14,471 nt of DNA from positions 1 through 14,471 of the forward strand of contig JADNRV010000752.1 of the NCBI GenBank assembly GCA_015499995.1, given 5' to 3'. This DNA is from Flammula alnicola. Taxonomy: Eukaryota > Basidiomycota > Agaricomycetes > Agaricales > Strophariaceae. This document shows, piece after piece, positions 1 to 8,434 of this stretch; position 1 is the stretch's first letter, and each line of letters starts with the position of its first letter. Made by a program: the position numbers and the translations under genes. The notes beneath the pieces were generated by a model. That model did no database searches. It worked only from the letters and a program-made list of their open reading frames with translations, and was not told the origin of the DNA.

Positions 1-14
1 GATAGAACAATTGA

Positions 15-981
15 AAGCTTACCCGTGGTGTAGATCTGGCTACAGGAAAGAACGGGCCCGTTCCATATAAAGCAATCCTTCCAACATGGACCGAATTTGT
101 ACTGCCAATCTACCTGCCGCGTAACATTCCCTTGAAGGATCCCAGCAAATATGTCAGTAACGAAACGCATAACATTCTGAAACTATGGAGGAATCGACAG
201 GAACAGGGAGAAATTGCATTCAAGTTTGATTGCATCTTGGGCGAAGATAAGCTGCCCGAGGAGGCTGACTACCCGCGGGCCTGTTTCGTAATATGGTATC
301 CCCGGGCCGCGGTCTTCAAGTGTTCCTAGGGAGAGTTTTGCAATAAACCAACCGCATAAATCGACCTTCACTTCGGCCACACCCAGCGATTCCGAGGATG
401 AGGAAGATCAAGATGAACTACCATTCAAGAAACATAGGGCTGCATGCTCAGATGATGACAGTGATGAAGGGGAGCAGCCCGAGGTCGTGTCGGTAGATAA
501 CGACAAGAGTACTGGACAAGAAAGGATAATAGCCAAGATGAGCAGAGTAGACACACAGACTCATCAGGCCGAGGGACAGGACGGTCCAAACCGAGGCATC
601 CAACTGCAGCAGAGCTCCTCGGGGCCGGCTACTTGTTACGCCTCGGGTACCCGAGGTGACCATTCCAGGACTTCGGTTCCAGTCCAACTCTGCAAGGTCA
701 TCTCCAGCGGTTCAACAACAGGTCTCGGGCACCACTTAGACGAGCACCAGTTGCACCGCGGGATTTTATTGACCCAGAACCCAGTAATGCATCAACCCGG
801 CACCGCAAGAGGAGCCACGTGCACTTCGATCGAAGACGAAAGCCGAGGCAGCAGCTCAGAAAGTGCAGTCCAAGACGAATGCAATACGGGCACCGAGGGA
901 GCTATGAAACACGGTCCAGGGCCAGGGGGAGCCCATCAAAAAGACGGGCCAAAAAGACTTAGTAAACTATTGTATTTGTAG
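15..981 (+). CDS. Gene A: acidic lineage-specific protein, 5'-partial, two exons seen
   Basis: Unrecognised protein. The frame is open from 15 (a stop lies at 12-14) to 287. An intron at 288-333 (GTAATA...GGAG, 46 nt) joins it in frame to an exon ending with TAG at 979-981, giving about 305 residues. The start lies upstream of the window or behind another splice site; TGTAG at 29-33 is a possible acceptor. The first exon looks globular (PTWTEFVLPIYLPRNIPLKD, then KLWRNRQEQGEIAFKFDCIL). The second begins with an acidic stretch (SDSEDEEDQDE), a basic KKHR patch and a second acidic run (SDDDSDEGEQPE), then a Ser/Gly/His-rich, low-complexity tail. This layout suggests a nuclear protein, but that is inference. 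If the ATG-less region is not translated, this is a gene remnant. Confidence 0.5.
288..333 (+). other. Spliceosomal intron of gene A
   Basis: GTAATA donor and GGAG acceptor, 46 nt. Removing it fuses ...PRACF to SFAINQPHK... in phase 0 and removes the TAG at 327-329. Using the earlier CCTAG acceptor (325-329) instead gives an early stop (TAA about 30 nt on), so the later AG is preferred. Confidence 0.5.
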
Positions 982-1242
982 TCACAATTCAATCTTGAAT
1001 TATTTCTTAGATCACACTTTGGGGAGGCAAGATATCAAATTAAACATTATAAAAAACATATATAACAATCAAAAAAAATGGGGCCCGCAGCAAAGTGCAT
1101 ATGTGGTCGAAGGGCCACGGGCCCCCAGGGTAGCAAGGTCAATAATCTACAAAAAAGAGGCCAACGTCGAAGGTGCAAGGTCACCGAGGGAGTACGCGAG
1201 GGGAGAGGAGGCAAGAAGACTACTAAAAACTCCCTTCCCGCT
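982..1242. other. Convergent intergenic region between genes A and B
   Basis: About 260 bp between the TAG of gene A and the probable C-terminal stop of gene B. The first 100 bp are AT-rich with A runs (around 1045-1079), as expected of a 3' untranslated or polyadenylation region. From 1080 it is GC-rich with purine-rich tracts and one CCGAGG at about 1182. Open frames exist on both strands here, but I see no coding signature in them. Confidence 0.4.
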
Positions 1243-2720
1243 CTACACCTTCTTGGCAGCGGCTTCGGCTTCCGAATAGTTCCCTTCACCTTCGAGGGAC
1301 CTGCTTTCGCCGGCGAGTGTTGCGGTTTTGCCTTCTTCGGGGCCGCTTGCTCCACATTCTCATCGCCGTCCCCTCGGCCCTTGCGCTTCTTCAACTTCAC
1401 CTCCTCTGGTTCGGACTCCTCACTCGAATCGACCCCCGGTGGAGGGCATTTACCTTTGTGCGGTTCCGCGTATGGTCAGCCACCACGGAATGGATGACTG
1501 CCTCTTCTTCGACATCCTCTTCGACGTGGTGCCCTCGATGCGCTCGACGCTGGGCCACCAACGGGCCTTCGAGAGGTGATGGGCCGAGGAGGTGAGTGGG
1601 CAGTGGCCGCTGGGATTGGTGTGGCCGGTGGTGTCGATCCAGCGGGGATATCACCCTCTTCTTCGCTGTCGCTGACCGGGGGACCCTTTCGACGTGGTTC
1701 GGTGAGGAGCTGTGGTGTCGACTCCTTCGGTGCAGGCGAAGGTGTCCGCGGGGCTCAGTGACCGTGGTCGAGGGGGGTTTGGGGCTGTGGAGTCACCTTG
1801 GGGGCGGGGGTGTATTGGGGGCCGGGGTTGTGCAGGCCGAGGTGTCGCCTTTTTGCTGGGGGGGGGCGGGGGTGGTTGAGCCCGAGGTGTCACCTTCCTT
1901 GGTGGTGTTTGAGGCCGCGGGGGGATGGCGCTGGGGCTGACCGAACAGCTGTGAGGCTGAGGATGAGCTCCTTGAGCTCACCCTGCCCCTTGGCGTCGTA
2001 AGCTGTCCTCGAGTGGAGGGTGGTCTGCACCGCCCTCATCTCCCTGCGCAACTCCCTGTTCTCCTCCTGTGTTGTTCGAACAGTCTGAAGGAGCTCAACG
2101 AGGAGCTCCCCCAGTGTTGTTGGCCCATCGGAGGTCTCACCTGCAGTCCCCACACCTGGAACGCCATTGGCACGGGAGGAGGCGGGCCGAGCAAGTCAGC
2201 CAGGTCGTCGAGAGGGTGGTGAGGTCGACGACGACCGGGCCCGAGGACCGGGCATTGGGAGGCACCCAATCTTCCTCACCTTGCACTGCCAGCAAGCCTT
2301 CGGGCCCGCTTTCTTGATGGCCTCGGGCGTCCACAGGCACCGACGGCTGTGCTTCATGCAGTGGATGCACTTTTCCTCCAGCTCGAGGCAGTCGGATGGG
2401 GGGGCCTCGGAGCGGGTCTGTGCCGCTTTCTTCGCCTCTGCGCGTGCTTGTACGGACTCCAGTGGCGGCGTCTCATCTTCTGACCCTTGGCCTCGTCGGT
2501 GTCCGCGACACTCTTTGCCTTCGACTTTGGCTTAGCCTTCGCCTTGCCTTTGCCCTTGGTCTTCTTCTCCTCCTCTTCGTCGGCCGAGCTCTCCACCGTC
2601 GGTTTCGATGTGATCCGCCGCTTTGTCACCTTCGGCGCCTTCTGCTTGTCGACCTTCGGCGGCTTCCCCTCCTTGCTCCCTCTACTCAGTGCCGGCGTCC
2701 GCTCAGCTTCCTCCCCACGA
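1243..2720 (-). pseudogene. Gene B, frame-disrupted continuation: double Cys cluster, coiled coil, Pro-rich tail
   Basis: Reading on from the 275-aa ORF, coding-like sequence continues but changes frame. From about 2720 to 2460 it is basic/acidic (KPPKVDKQKAPKVTKRR, then SSADEEEEKKTKGKGKAKAK). From about 2460 it enters a frame holding a cysteine cluster (2262-2369), an in-frame TGA at 2196-2198, then a coiled-coil stretch (TLGELLVELLQTVRTTQEEN, about 2110-1950). Beyond a poly-C tract (about 1925) it is a Pro-rich tail. A KKRKGR-type basic motif lies at about 1390, and the chain probably ends ...SEAEAAAKKV at 1243. At least four frame changes and one in-frame stop are needed. Either this is a decayed gene or the homopolymers are miscalled. 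Confidence 0.5.
2262..2369 (-). other. Zn(II)2Cys6-spaced cysteine cluster in gene B
   Basis: In the minus-strand frame the cysteines are spaced C-x2-C-x6-C-x14-C-x2-C-x6-C. The first triplet reads CIHCMKHSRRC and the second CWQCKVRKIGC, each with basic residues between the second and third Cys. That spacing matches the fungal Zn2Cys6 binuclear cluster, but here the typical basic CxxCxxRKxxC half is second rather than first. One further Cys lies seven residues upstream. Metal or DNA binding is inferred from spacing only. Confidence 0.5.
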
Positions 2721-3566
2721 CTCTTCTTTGCCCCTGGGGCTTCGCACCCTCCTTCGCCCGTGGGCGTTTGCTACTCCCCTCTTCCTCACTCGACTCCTCT
2801 TCCTCTGGCTCCACCGCCTTCGCTTTCCCCTTCACCTTCCCCCTCGCCTTCTCCTCGGTGTCCTTCTCCTTTCCTACCCTCTCTTCCTCACTCGACTCTG
2901 ACTCCTCTGGCTCCACCACCTTCGCTTTCCCCTTTGCCGTCCCACTCACCTTCACCTCGGCGTCCTTCTCCTGTCTTCCCTCGCTCTCCTTCTCCTTCTG
3001 CACATTCCCTTCGGCTCCCTTTTGCTTCGCCGTCTTGACCTCTGTCCCCTCGGTCCTCTCCTTTCGTCTCTGCACACTCTCCTTCTCCTGCTCCTCACCC
3101 GTGGCCTCTCTCGTCTTGTCCTCCCTCCGGTCGACGCCTGCGGCACCTCGGTACTTCGCCCCTGACACCTTGTGCCCCTCCACAGCCTTCCACTCCTCAA
3201 ACTTCTCCCTGTACCTCATCATCTTCTCGAAGTCCGCGCATAGCTTGACGGTGCCGTTGGGCAGTCGTGCCTGGCCCTTGATAAATACCCGGACAAGGAA
3301 GTCCAGGAGGCGAAACTCGTCCGCGGGGCGCTTGTAAACCGCCAGCGCTTTGTTTGCTTCATCCTAGGGGATACACTGTCACTATCAAATGGAATATAAC
3401 GAAAACTCAGACTTACCAGGGCAAGGTACAACCCCTTCTGGTTCCTGTCGAACCCCTCCTTGTCGTCCGTGTCGAGGTAGCGCGTAACGCGCGCCTCGAA
3501 TCCGTCAGCCAGCCGATGTGCGTCCGCCTCAGAGACGTTGGGTTGTGGGATTGTGGTGGACGCCAT
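2686..3566 (-). CDS. Gene B, clean N-terminal ORF: lineage-specific protein, two exons
   Basis: Unrecognised family. ATG at 3566; exon 1 runs 3566-3417 (50 codons) and exon 2 runs 3363-2686, together 275 residues. The intron at 3364-3416 (53 nt) has GTAAGT and CCTAG. The start was chosen because it is the first ATG of a frame that splices cleanly; an upstream in-frame extension has no ATG. Residues 1-95 look like a folded domain (EADAHRLADGFEARVTRYLD, then ADEFRLLDFLVRVFIKGQ and KLCADFEKMMRYREKFEEW). From about residue 120 the chain is a very Lys/Glu-rich, probably disordered linker with two KGKAK[AV]VEPEE-type repeats. The TGA at 2686 may not be the original end, because homologous-looking sequence continues in another frame. 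It is divergent from gene C, 225 bp apart. Confidence 0.6.
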
Positions 3567-3791
3567 GGTGTATAATGGAGGAGTGGGGATCAAATTGGGA
3601 GTGGATGGGATGTCAGTGGAGGACGGTGGATGGAGATGGTAGTGGTAGTAAAAAAAGCGCTCAAAACAAACTTGCTAATTTCAACCGTGTACAAACAAAC
3701 ACAACATGTGTCACGTGACCTGCCCGGGCTCTGATAAAGGCTACTGATCGATAACGAGATCAGTCAACTTGCCTTTACGCTCCACTCATCC
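3567..3791. promoter_or_regulatory. Divergent intergenic (promoter) region of genes B and C
   Basis: 225 bp separating the ATG of B (3566, -) from the ATG of C (3792, +). It must hold both promoters. On the minus strand the sequence just upstream of gene B reads ccattatacacc, a weak TATA-like element very close to the ATG. On the plus side there is a CACGTGAC (about 3712) E-box-like palindrome core CACGTG. No clear TATA box precedes gene C. Confidence 0.35.
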
Positions 3792-5510
3792 ATGTCTAAG
3801 AATTTCTCCAGACGTTCAGCAGCACACGAGGTGTCTCCAGCTGTGAAGAGCGCAAGTACTTCTCTCCAAATTGCTGGCAATCAAGCAGGCAATCAACATT
3901 CGCACCCCATGAACATTATGCCTAGCAGGATTATCAACACCGGTGAAGGCTCAACCTTGTCGACTTTATCCAATGCTTTGGACAAGTTAAGCATACCACC
4001 ACCAAAGAAGCCCGTCAAGCCCACCGGGGCCGAGGGACGTGTAGCCAGCCGGCCATTCAACCTCAACCCGCGCTCCACACTCCCTCTCTCTTCTGACTCG
4101 GACTCGGACTCCGGGCCCGAGCCAACAGCAGGGCTTAAACCCGGCGGGGCCGAGAGACCGCATGCCGAGGCCCCCAAACCGGTACCCAACATTGCTAGCG
4201 AACCCGTACCCAACATAGCCAGCCAACCCTTTACGCTAATCCCACGGTCAGAAATTATTGTCTCATCTGGCTCAGAGGCCGAATTCGGCCCGAGGGAATA
4301 CTATGCAGCCAGCCTTTTGCATTGATCCCTCGGGGCGGGCATGCTATTGATATGTCCGACTCTGATTCAAATCAGCAGCCCGAGGCCAGCCAGCCATTCG
4401 CACTAGTTGACCGAGTTCAGGCCTCATCTGGTAACGACGTCTCCTCACTTAGTCTTCCACAAACTCACAGACAACAATCAGATGAATCATCACATGAGGC
4501 CCCTCCTGTTATCGACATTCGTAAATCAGCGGATGCATTGCTTGGTAAGTCAGACTTTGCAATTTGCACCCACACCTGACATTGGACCAGGCGACAATGC
4601 CTTGGTCACCGACCCACGGTCGCCCTCGGGCTTCACCTCCCAGCTACGTCTACTGCACTCAATGAAGGCCGAGCAGCTCGAGGCAATATTAGGTATGTCG
4701 TCTGCAGCTGTCGGCATACCGAGGCTGACTGACAACTCCATTAGGCAGTGATTCTGACTCCGAGGTGGGCTCAAAGGGCAAGAACCCGGCAGTTAATAAG
4801 GGGTTTCAGTACCTTGAAAACATGTCTGGCAGTAGGTATCATATAGTACACTCTGGCATCTAAGCTGATCACATTCTCAAGACACAGCTATGTTTGGAGT
4901 AGGAAATATCCAACAGAGCTTCGGTGAGTCTTCCATTGTCCCAGTACCTGTCACTAGCTTACCTTTGATGATCAAGATTCCGAGGCTGGACTGGCGGGGC
5001 CATCGGGCCCTCCGGCGTCTCTCGCGTGCACACCAAACCCTCTTGGGTCGAGGTGGTTGATGCCGTTATTGACAATGCCCATGGGCCGAATACTTTTTTC
5101 AGACCACCCCCGGAAGCCAGGTTTGTTTCCAATAGGAATGTCCACACCCACGGGGAGGGACCCATGACCCCGGTCGCCGCTTATGAACGTCCGTTGAAGC
5201 CATCGGACATTGAGTTAGATTCGACGAGATGTGTCTCGAACTTCAACCCACCCATAAAATTTGTGAGTCTATATTCAGATTGCGTATCCATGCCATTGAA
5301 CACAGTCCATAGTCATACACCGAACAGCAACTGTACAATGTCCATATGGGAGTCCTAGACTCAGACTTCGATGACAACACGTATGAAAACAAGTTGCATG
5401 TGTTTAACAGTGCTCGGCGTAACCAGTTGCAGGCCAAAATTCTTTCTGTGAATATCCTTTCCGAGGTGGGAGACGAACTTGAGAGTATCAAAGATCTTTT
5501 GCGCCCTTGA
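3792..5510 (+). CDS. Gene C: six-exon Ser/Pro-rich lineage-specific protein with PF-x-L-x-PR repeats
   Basis: Unrecognised family. Exons: 3792-4544, 4591-4692, 4745-4835, 4882-4923, 4977-5262, 5313-5510. All introns are GT-AG, 46-53 nt, and phases match throughout, ending at TGA 5508-5510. Exon 1 carries one break near 4280: the frame from the ATG stops at 4323-4325, while a frame offset by one base carries on through ...SQPFALIPRGG. A single missing base (likely in GGCCCGAGGG) would give about 490 residues; alternatively a 53-nt intron with an atypical GTCTCA donor removes it. The N-terminal half is low-complexity with a degenerate repeat S[RQ]PF-x-L-x-PR followed by Ser/Asp runs. The C-terminal half (PSWVEVVDAVIDNAHGPNTF onward) looks globular and ends in a helical segment (ILSEVGDELESIKDLLRP). 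Confidence 0.65.
4035..4420 (+). repeat. Degenerate ~30-residue protein repeat in gene C
   Basis: Four imperfect units begin ASRPFNLNPRS, ASQPFTLIPRS, CSQPFALIPRG and ASQPFALVDRV, each followed by a Ser/Asp/Gly-rich spacer. A 24-bp direct duplication just before unit 2 (about 4180-4227) encodes PVPNIASE/PVPNIASQ. Units 3-4 are read in the frame offset by one base from units 1-2, which supports a single-base break rather than two separate genes. Confidence 0.6.
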
Positions 5511-6008
5511 ATGTAGTTACACAACTGAGTATGGCTGTAGCATATATTACCATGACGAATAGCATGTAAATGATATCAATTTGGGTCAAATAAAAGACAG
5601 TTAAAATATGAAAACTTCAAAATCGTTCAGTGCAGAAAATCATGTACAAAGACTGGCCCGGAGGCGCTGCACCCGAGGGTCGACAAATGCTCCATGGGGG
5701 TGCTCAATAGAATTACATGACATCAATAATAGTGGACCGTGATGCAAATATGGTTAAATATTCCTGCAAATTGGGATGACCACGGTGGGTTCTATCGGCC
5801 GAGGGTTGACATTTCACCATTATCATCTACCTGAGGTAGAAAAACATGATTCGCTGCATAGTTTAAATATGTTGGTCAACTTCAGGGGTAGAGTACTTCT
5901 CAAAGTCACAGGTACAGTTATGACACCAATTTAGACTGTTATTTGCTTTCTAACTGTACATCCCCTGGAAGACAATATGACAAAACTACAGATCCTATTT
6001 TCTGGTGA
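5511..6008. other. Gene-free stretch downstream of gene C
   Basis: About 500 bp, moderately AT-rich with no convincing ORF on either strand. The first ~130 bp contain AATAAAAG (about 5588), a possible polyadenylation signal for gene C. It also holds CCGAGG hexamers at about 5674 and 5800. I see nothing else in it. Confidence 0.4.
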
Positions 6009-6404
6009 ATGCGGGACAAGATGCAGGGTGTGCCGAGGGATAACCAATTTTTGTGGAATGGAATGCTAGGTAGAACCCGAGGGCCATTTATTACAGCCAC
6101 CATCGGGACCAATTACCGGGCCCCTATTATCCCGCCCCATGTGGCCCCCCTGGGAACCTATTACCTGGCCCCCTGGGAATCAATTTCCGCCCCCCCCCCT
6201 GGGAACCAATTACCGGGCCCCGGTGGGAATCAAATACCGGGCCCCCCAGGGAATCAAATACCGGGCCCCCCAGGGAACCCATTACGGCCACCCTCGGACC
6301 GAACCCCGTACAGTAACCAGGCCCTGGGTGTGCCTATAGGACCCATTCGCATGCAAATGAACCGTGTGACATGCAATTTCGTACCTGATCCGGCCGCACC
6401 GTGA
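6009..6404 (+). CDS. 131-aa Pro/Gly-rich ORF built on a minisatellite, doubtful gene
   Basis: An ATG-initiated ORF of 131 codons, most of it (about residues 25-96) encoded by the 24-bp minisatellite, so it reads as an eight-residue repeat (GNQIPGPP and variants). The flanks (MRDKMQGVPRDNQFLWNGML and PIGPIRMQMNRVTCNFVPDP) are not low-complexity. The repeat unit is divisible by three, so the frame stays open automatically. No intron, TATA box or homologue is recognised. It is more likely a by-product of the repeat than a gene. Confidence 0.2.
   Translation: MRDKMQGVPRDNQFLWNGMLGRTRGPFITATIGTNYRAPIIPPHVAPLGTYYLAPWESISAPPPGNQLPGPGGNQIPGPPGNQIPGPPGNPLRPPSDRTPYSNQALGVPIGPIRMQMNRVTCNFVPDPAAP
6081..6296 (+). 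repeat. 24-bp GC-rich minisatellite, about nine units
   Basis: Units of 23-26 bp start at 6081, 6105, 6128, 6152, 6175, 6201, 6225, 6249 and 6273, each usually beginning GGGAA(T/C)C followed by AATACCGGGCCCC. Units 7 and 8 (6225-6248 and 6249-6272) are identical. Outer units are progressively more diverged, which is the usual minisatellite pattern of recent expansion in the middle or at one end. Confidence 0.85.
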
Positions 6405-7259
6405 AGCACATGACACCTGTTGTTTCTGAGTCAGTGCGGCTAGCCCGGTGATCATTGTGATTTTGTTGATTACCGGACTTAGGTTACTAAGGTGATTGTT
6501 ATACTGTCCTATGTGATTAGTAACTATTGAGATAACAGTCAATACATCTAATGAAGTGTACGGAATAGGCGCCTTTCAGTAATATCTTAACCATCCGGCC
6601 TATACAGCGAGGGCGCGGATCTCTAGATTAAAGAACGGACATCTAGGCACACTACAGGACAGGTCGCGTGACATTGCCGAGGGCATCGAGGACGGTGGAG
6701 CAGCTGGGGTAAAGCAGACGCCCATAGACGCGCCTGTCGCAATGCCGATCAAAGCTCGGATCAAAGGGATACCAAATTGGGAACACATACCATATCGGGT
6801 AATAACTTGGTACAGGAAGATTTCCGGGGTGCATAACTCGACACAGCGAGATCCCAGATGCACGCCGAGAGTACCAGAGTATCGGGTACGGAGGACAAAG
6901 GGTTACAACCCTAATCACGAGCATTATCTCTGACAGAACGGGTGAGGATTGCCCGAGCGTCTCTGACGAGATGTAAGCACGTCTATGCTCCGGTCAGTCG
7001 ATAGCCAATGACAAGACAAGATACCAATGAAAACGAAAGGTCACGAGCCTGTATACCACGCGGTCGAGGAGGATTAAGTCTTAGGCGCTTGAGTTGGCCG
7101 AGCCGACGACGATCTGAGCTCCCGATCCAACCAAAAAGGCATGATTGAGCGGACGTGCACGGAAACTGTACTCCACAAGGCCGCCGCTCGTGCACAAATG
7201 CCCATGAAATCTCTATATTCTCGTCATTGCGTCTATGTAATAATATATCGTCTCAGTAG

Positions 7260-7267
7260 TATATAAG
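7260..7267 (+). promoter_or_regulatory. TATA box in LTR copy 1
   Basis: TATATAAG, conserved in the second copy at 13623-13630. By usual TATA spacing the element's transcript would start about 25-35 bp downstream, near 7290-7300, making 6516 to about 7290 the U3 region and the rest R/U5. Confidence 0.55.
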
Positions 7268-7319
7268 CAGCCCTGTAACACCGTAGAATACAAGCAATTT
7301 ACCACCCACGAGATACAAG

Positions 7320-7343
7320 CGCTTAAGAGTTATATCTTAAGTG
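7320..7343 (+). other. Leader hairpin (CTTAAGA/TCTTAAG) in LTR
   Basis: Perfect 7-bp inverted repeat, 7322-7328 with 7335-7341, six-nt loop GTTATA. It is extendable by a G-U and a C-G pair. It lies just downstream of the predicted transcription start and is identical in the second copy. Confidence 0.4.
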
Positions 7344-7544
7344 TTTCACCTCTAAGTACCAAGTAGCTTCAAAGCGAGAGTCCCATAATATAAAAAGAAA
7401 CCAAGTAACGATATAAACGAACTGTTAAGACGAGAACGCGTGTCTAAGTGATTCGCCAAGACAAGTAAAGAGAGTTATAAGCCAAGGAACCTGTCTAAGT
7501 GACTTGTTCAAAACCTACCCTTTGTCAAAGGACATCTGGGACCT

Positions 7545-7635
7545 GGACTGTAGTGTCGGTAGACAAAGCGTCTACGCGCCTCTGGCCATTGTTAAGGGAC
7601 TGTAGTGTCGGCGGATAAGACATCTGCGCGCCTCT
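7545..7635 (+). repeat. Tandem ~39-bp repeat with two hairpins in LTR leader
   Basis: Two imperfect units, 7545-7583 and 7597-7635, both starting GGACTGTAGTGTCGG and ending CGCGCCTCT. Each centres on a six-base-pair stem with a five-base loop: GTAGAC/GTCTAC (7559-7564 with 7570-7575) and GCGGAT/ATCTGC (7611-7616 with 7622-7627). The stem bases differ between units while pairing is kept. The second LTR copy has the same pair at 13923-13939 and 13975-13991, with its only stem-loop change in a loop. Confidence 0.6.
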
Positions 7636-8039
7636 TTCCACAGGTATAGTTTTTGAGACAAGTAAAGACAAGTTAAAGGCATAGAGCCATCTTCTCAATT
7701 GAAGAACAAGACAAAGCAAGATCAGTTAGCAGTTTGTGCATAGAGCACTAGTTTCCGAGTACCAGACCAGAATTTACACAAGTCTATTGGACTTAAAACG
7801 ACCCATTGACTATAAACGCGCCTAAGGCCTTGCTTCAGCCGTTACATAGTTAAACACCTTCTTTTATCGCGCACCTACTATCAGGTATCGATATTATAAA
7901 ACTATTATCCTCCCCTTGGACGAACTAAGTCAACTAAACATTGATTTGGGTGTTTGAGTGTAGTAAAGTAGTTATTAATAGTGAAGCAAGTCGGATTTGA
8001 TAGTATCTCTTTAATAGACCTTACAAGTCTATTGAAAGC

Positions 8040-8062
8040 AACTACTTGATTATCTAGTAGTT
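8040..8062 (+). other. Inverted repeat near the LTR 3' end
   Basis: AACTACT (8040-8046) pairs perfectly with AGTAGTT (8056-8062) around a nine-base spacer, seven bases before the conserved terminal block. It is conserved in the second copy at the equivalent position. Confidence 0.35.
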
Positions 8063-8090
8063 CACACACCCCGCACTAAGCATCTTTATC

Positions 8091-8107
8091 TGGAGCCCAC
8101 CGCGAGG
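8091..8107 (+). other. Probable tRNA primer-binding site
   Basis: TGGAGCCCACCGCGAGG starts two bases after the end of LTR copy 1. Its complement ends in ...CTCCA-3', as expected for the 3' acceptor end of a tRNA (discriminator base plus CCA). This is where minus-strand priming of an LTR retroelement occurs. The tRNA species was not identified. Confidence 0.5.
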
Positions 8108-8206
8108 GGGGGTTTCTAAGATATTTGATACGGTAGCGGTAAAAGAGGCGTCGATTATTCATACAGAAAGTCGTGCTTCAACCTGTATAGGATTTGAATC
8201 GTTTAA

Positions 8207-8425
8207 CGGTTAAAACCATACAAAATTGAGGGCTCAAGTAATCCTAACAAGGGGAACAAGAGCGCCAATAAGCCAGCGTCAGCGGTAGCTTCTTCATCAA
8301 AAGCACCAGCACCACGCACCACTTATAATTCTATAAGGGCAGGGACAGAACCCTTACCTTTACCATTACCAAAGAAGAAAGAACCAGTCTCGAGAGAGAA
8401 GACCCGCTCAGACTCCCCGCACTAA
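8207..8425 (+). pseudogene. Truncated gag-like ORF of the LTR element
   Basis: Open frame from after TAA 8204-8206 to TAA 8423-8425, 72 codons. It reads GSSNPNKGNKSANKPASA, then a Ser/Ala/Pro/Lys-rich stretch and PLPLPKKKEPVSREKT. This basic, low-complexity composition, about 115 bp after the PBS, fits the N-terminus of a retroelement Gag. There is no ATG in the frame. It is cut off by a 20-bp copy of the LTR end, whose TAA terminates it. No capsid, zinc knuckle, protease, reverse transcriptase or integrase is present anywhere in the window. Confidence 0.45.
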
Positions 8426-8434
8426 GCATCTTTA
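8415..8434 (+). repeat. 20-bp remnant of the LTR 3' end
   Basis: CCCCGCACTAAGCATCTTTA, identical to the last 20 bases of both LTR copies (8069-8088 and 14436-14455). Here it abuts the gag fragment on the left and gene D on the right. It is probably what remains of a 3' LTR after deletion. It supplies a plus-strand stop (8423-8425) for the gag frame and a minus-strand stop (8432-8434) for gene D. Confidence 0.7.

Larger units (their letters stand above)
6516..8088 (+). mobile_element. LTR copy 1 (LTR-retrotransposon long terminal repeat, 1573 bp)
   Basis: Direct repeat of 12878-14455. Homology begins abruptly at ATTAGTAACTATTGAG and ends at GCACTAAGCATCTTTA. It has LTR-like layout: a TATA box at 7260-7267, a structured leader region, and a primer-binding-site-like sequence two bases after the end. 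No long ORF is present; the short frames do not persist between the copies. The ends are not the usual TG...CA and no target-site duplication could be matched, so exact boundaries are uncertain. No polypurine tract precedes it. The PBS and gag-like sequence make an LTR retroelement (probably Gypsy-type) the best reading. Confidence 0.7.

Noticed and set aside
1078..2001. Plus-strand ORFs opposite gene B (for example 1078-1497, 1596-1940, 2396-3337)
   Set aside because: They are shadows of the GC-rich, low-complexity minus-strand gene; the Leu/Ser/Pro-rich translations mirror Lys/Glu-rich codons.
6742..6933. 63-aa ORF inside LTR copy 1 (and reverse-strand ORFs at 6600-6924 and 12985-13323)
   Set aside because: The frames carry stops and non-silent changes between the two LTR copies and lie in the fast-diverging half, so they look like chance frames.
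8091..8425. Autonomous LTR retrotransposon
   Set aside because: Only a PBS and a ~70-codon gag-like fragment are present; no protease, RT, RNase H or integrase.
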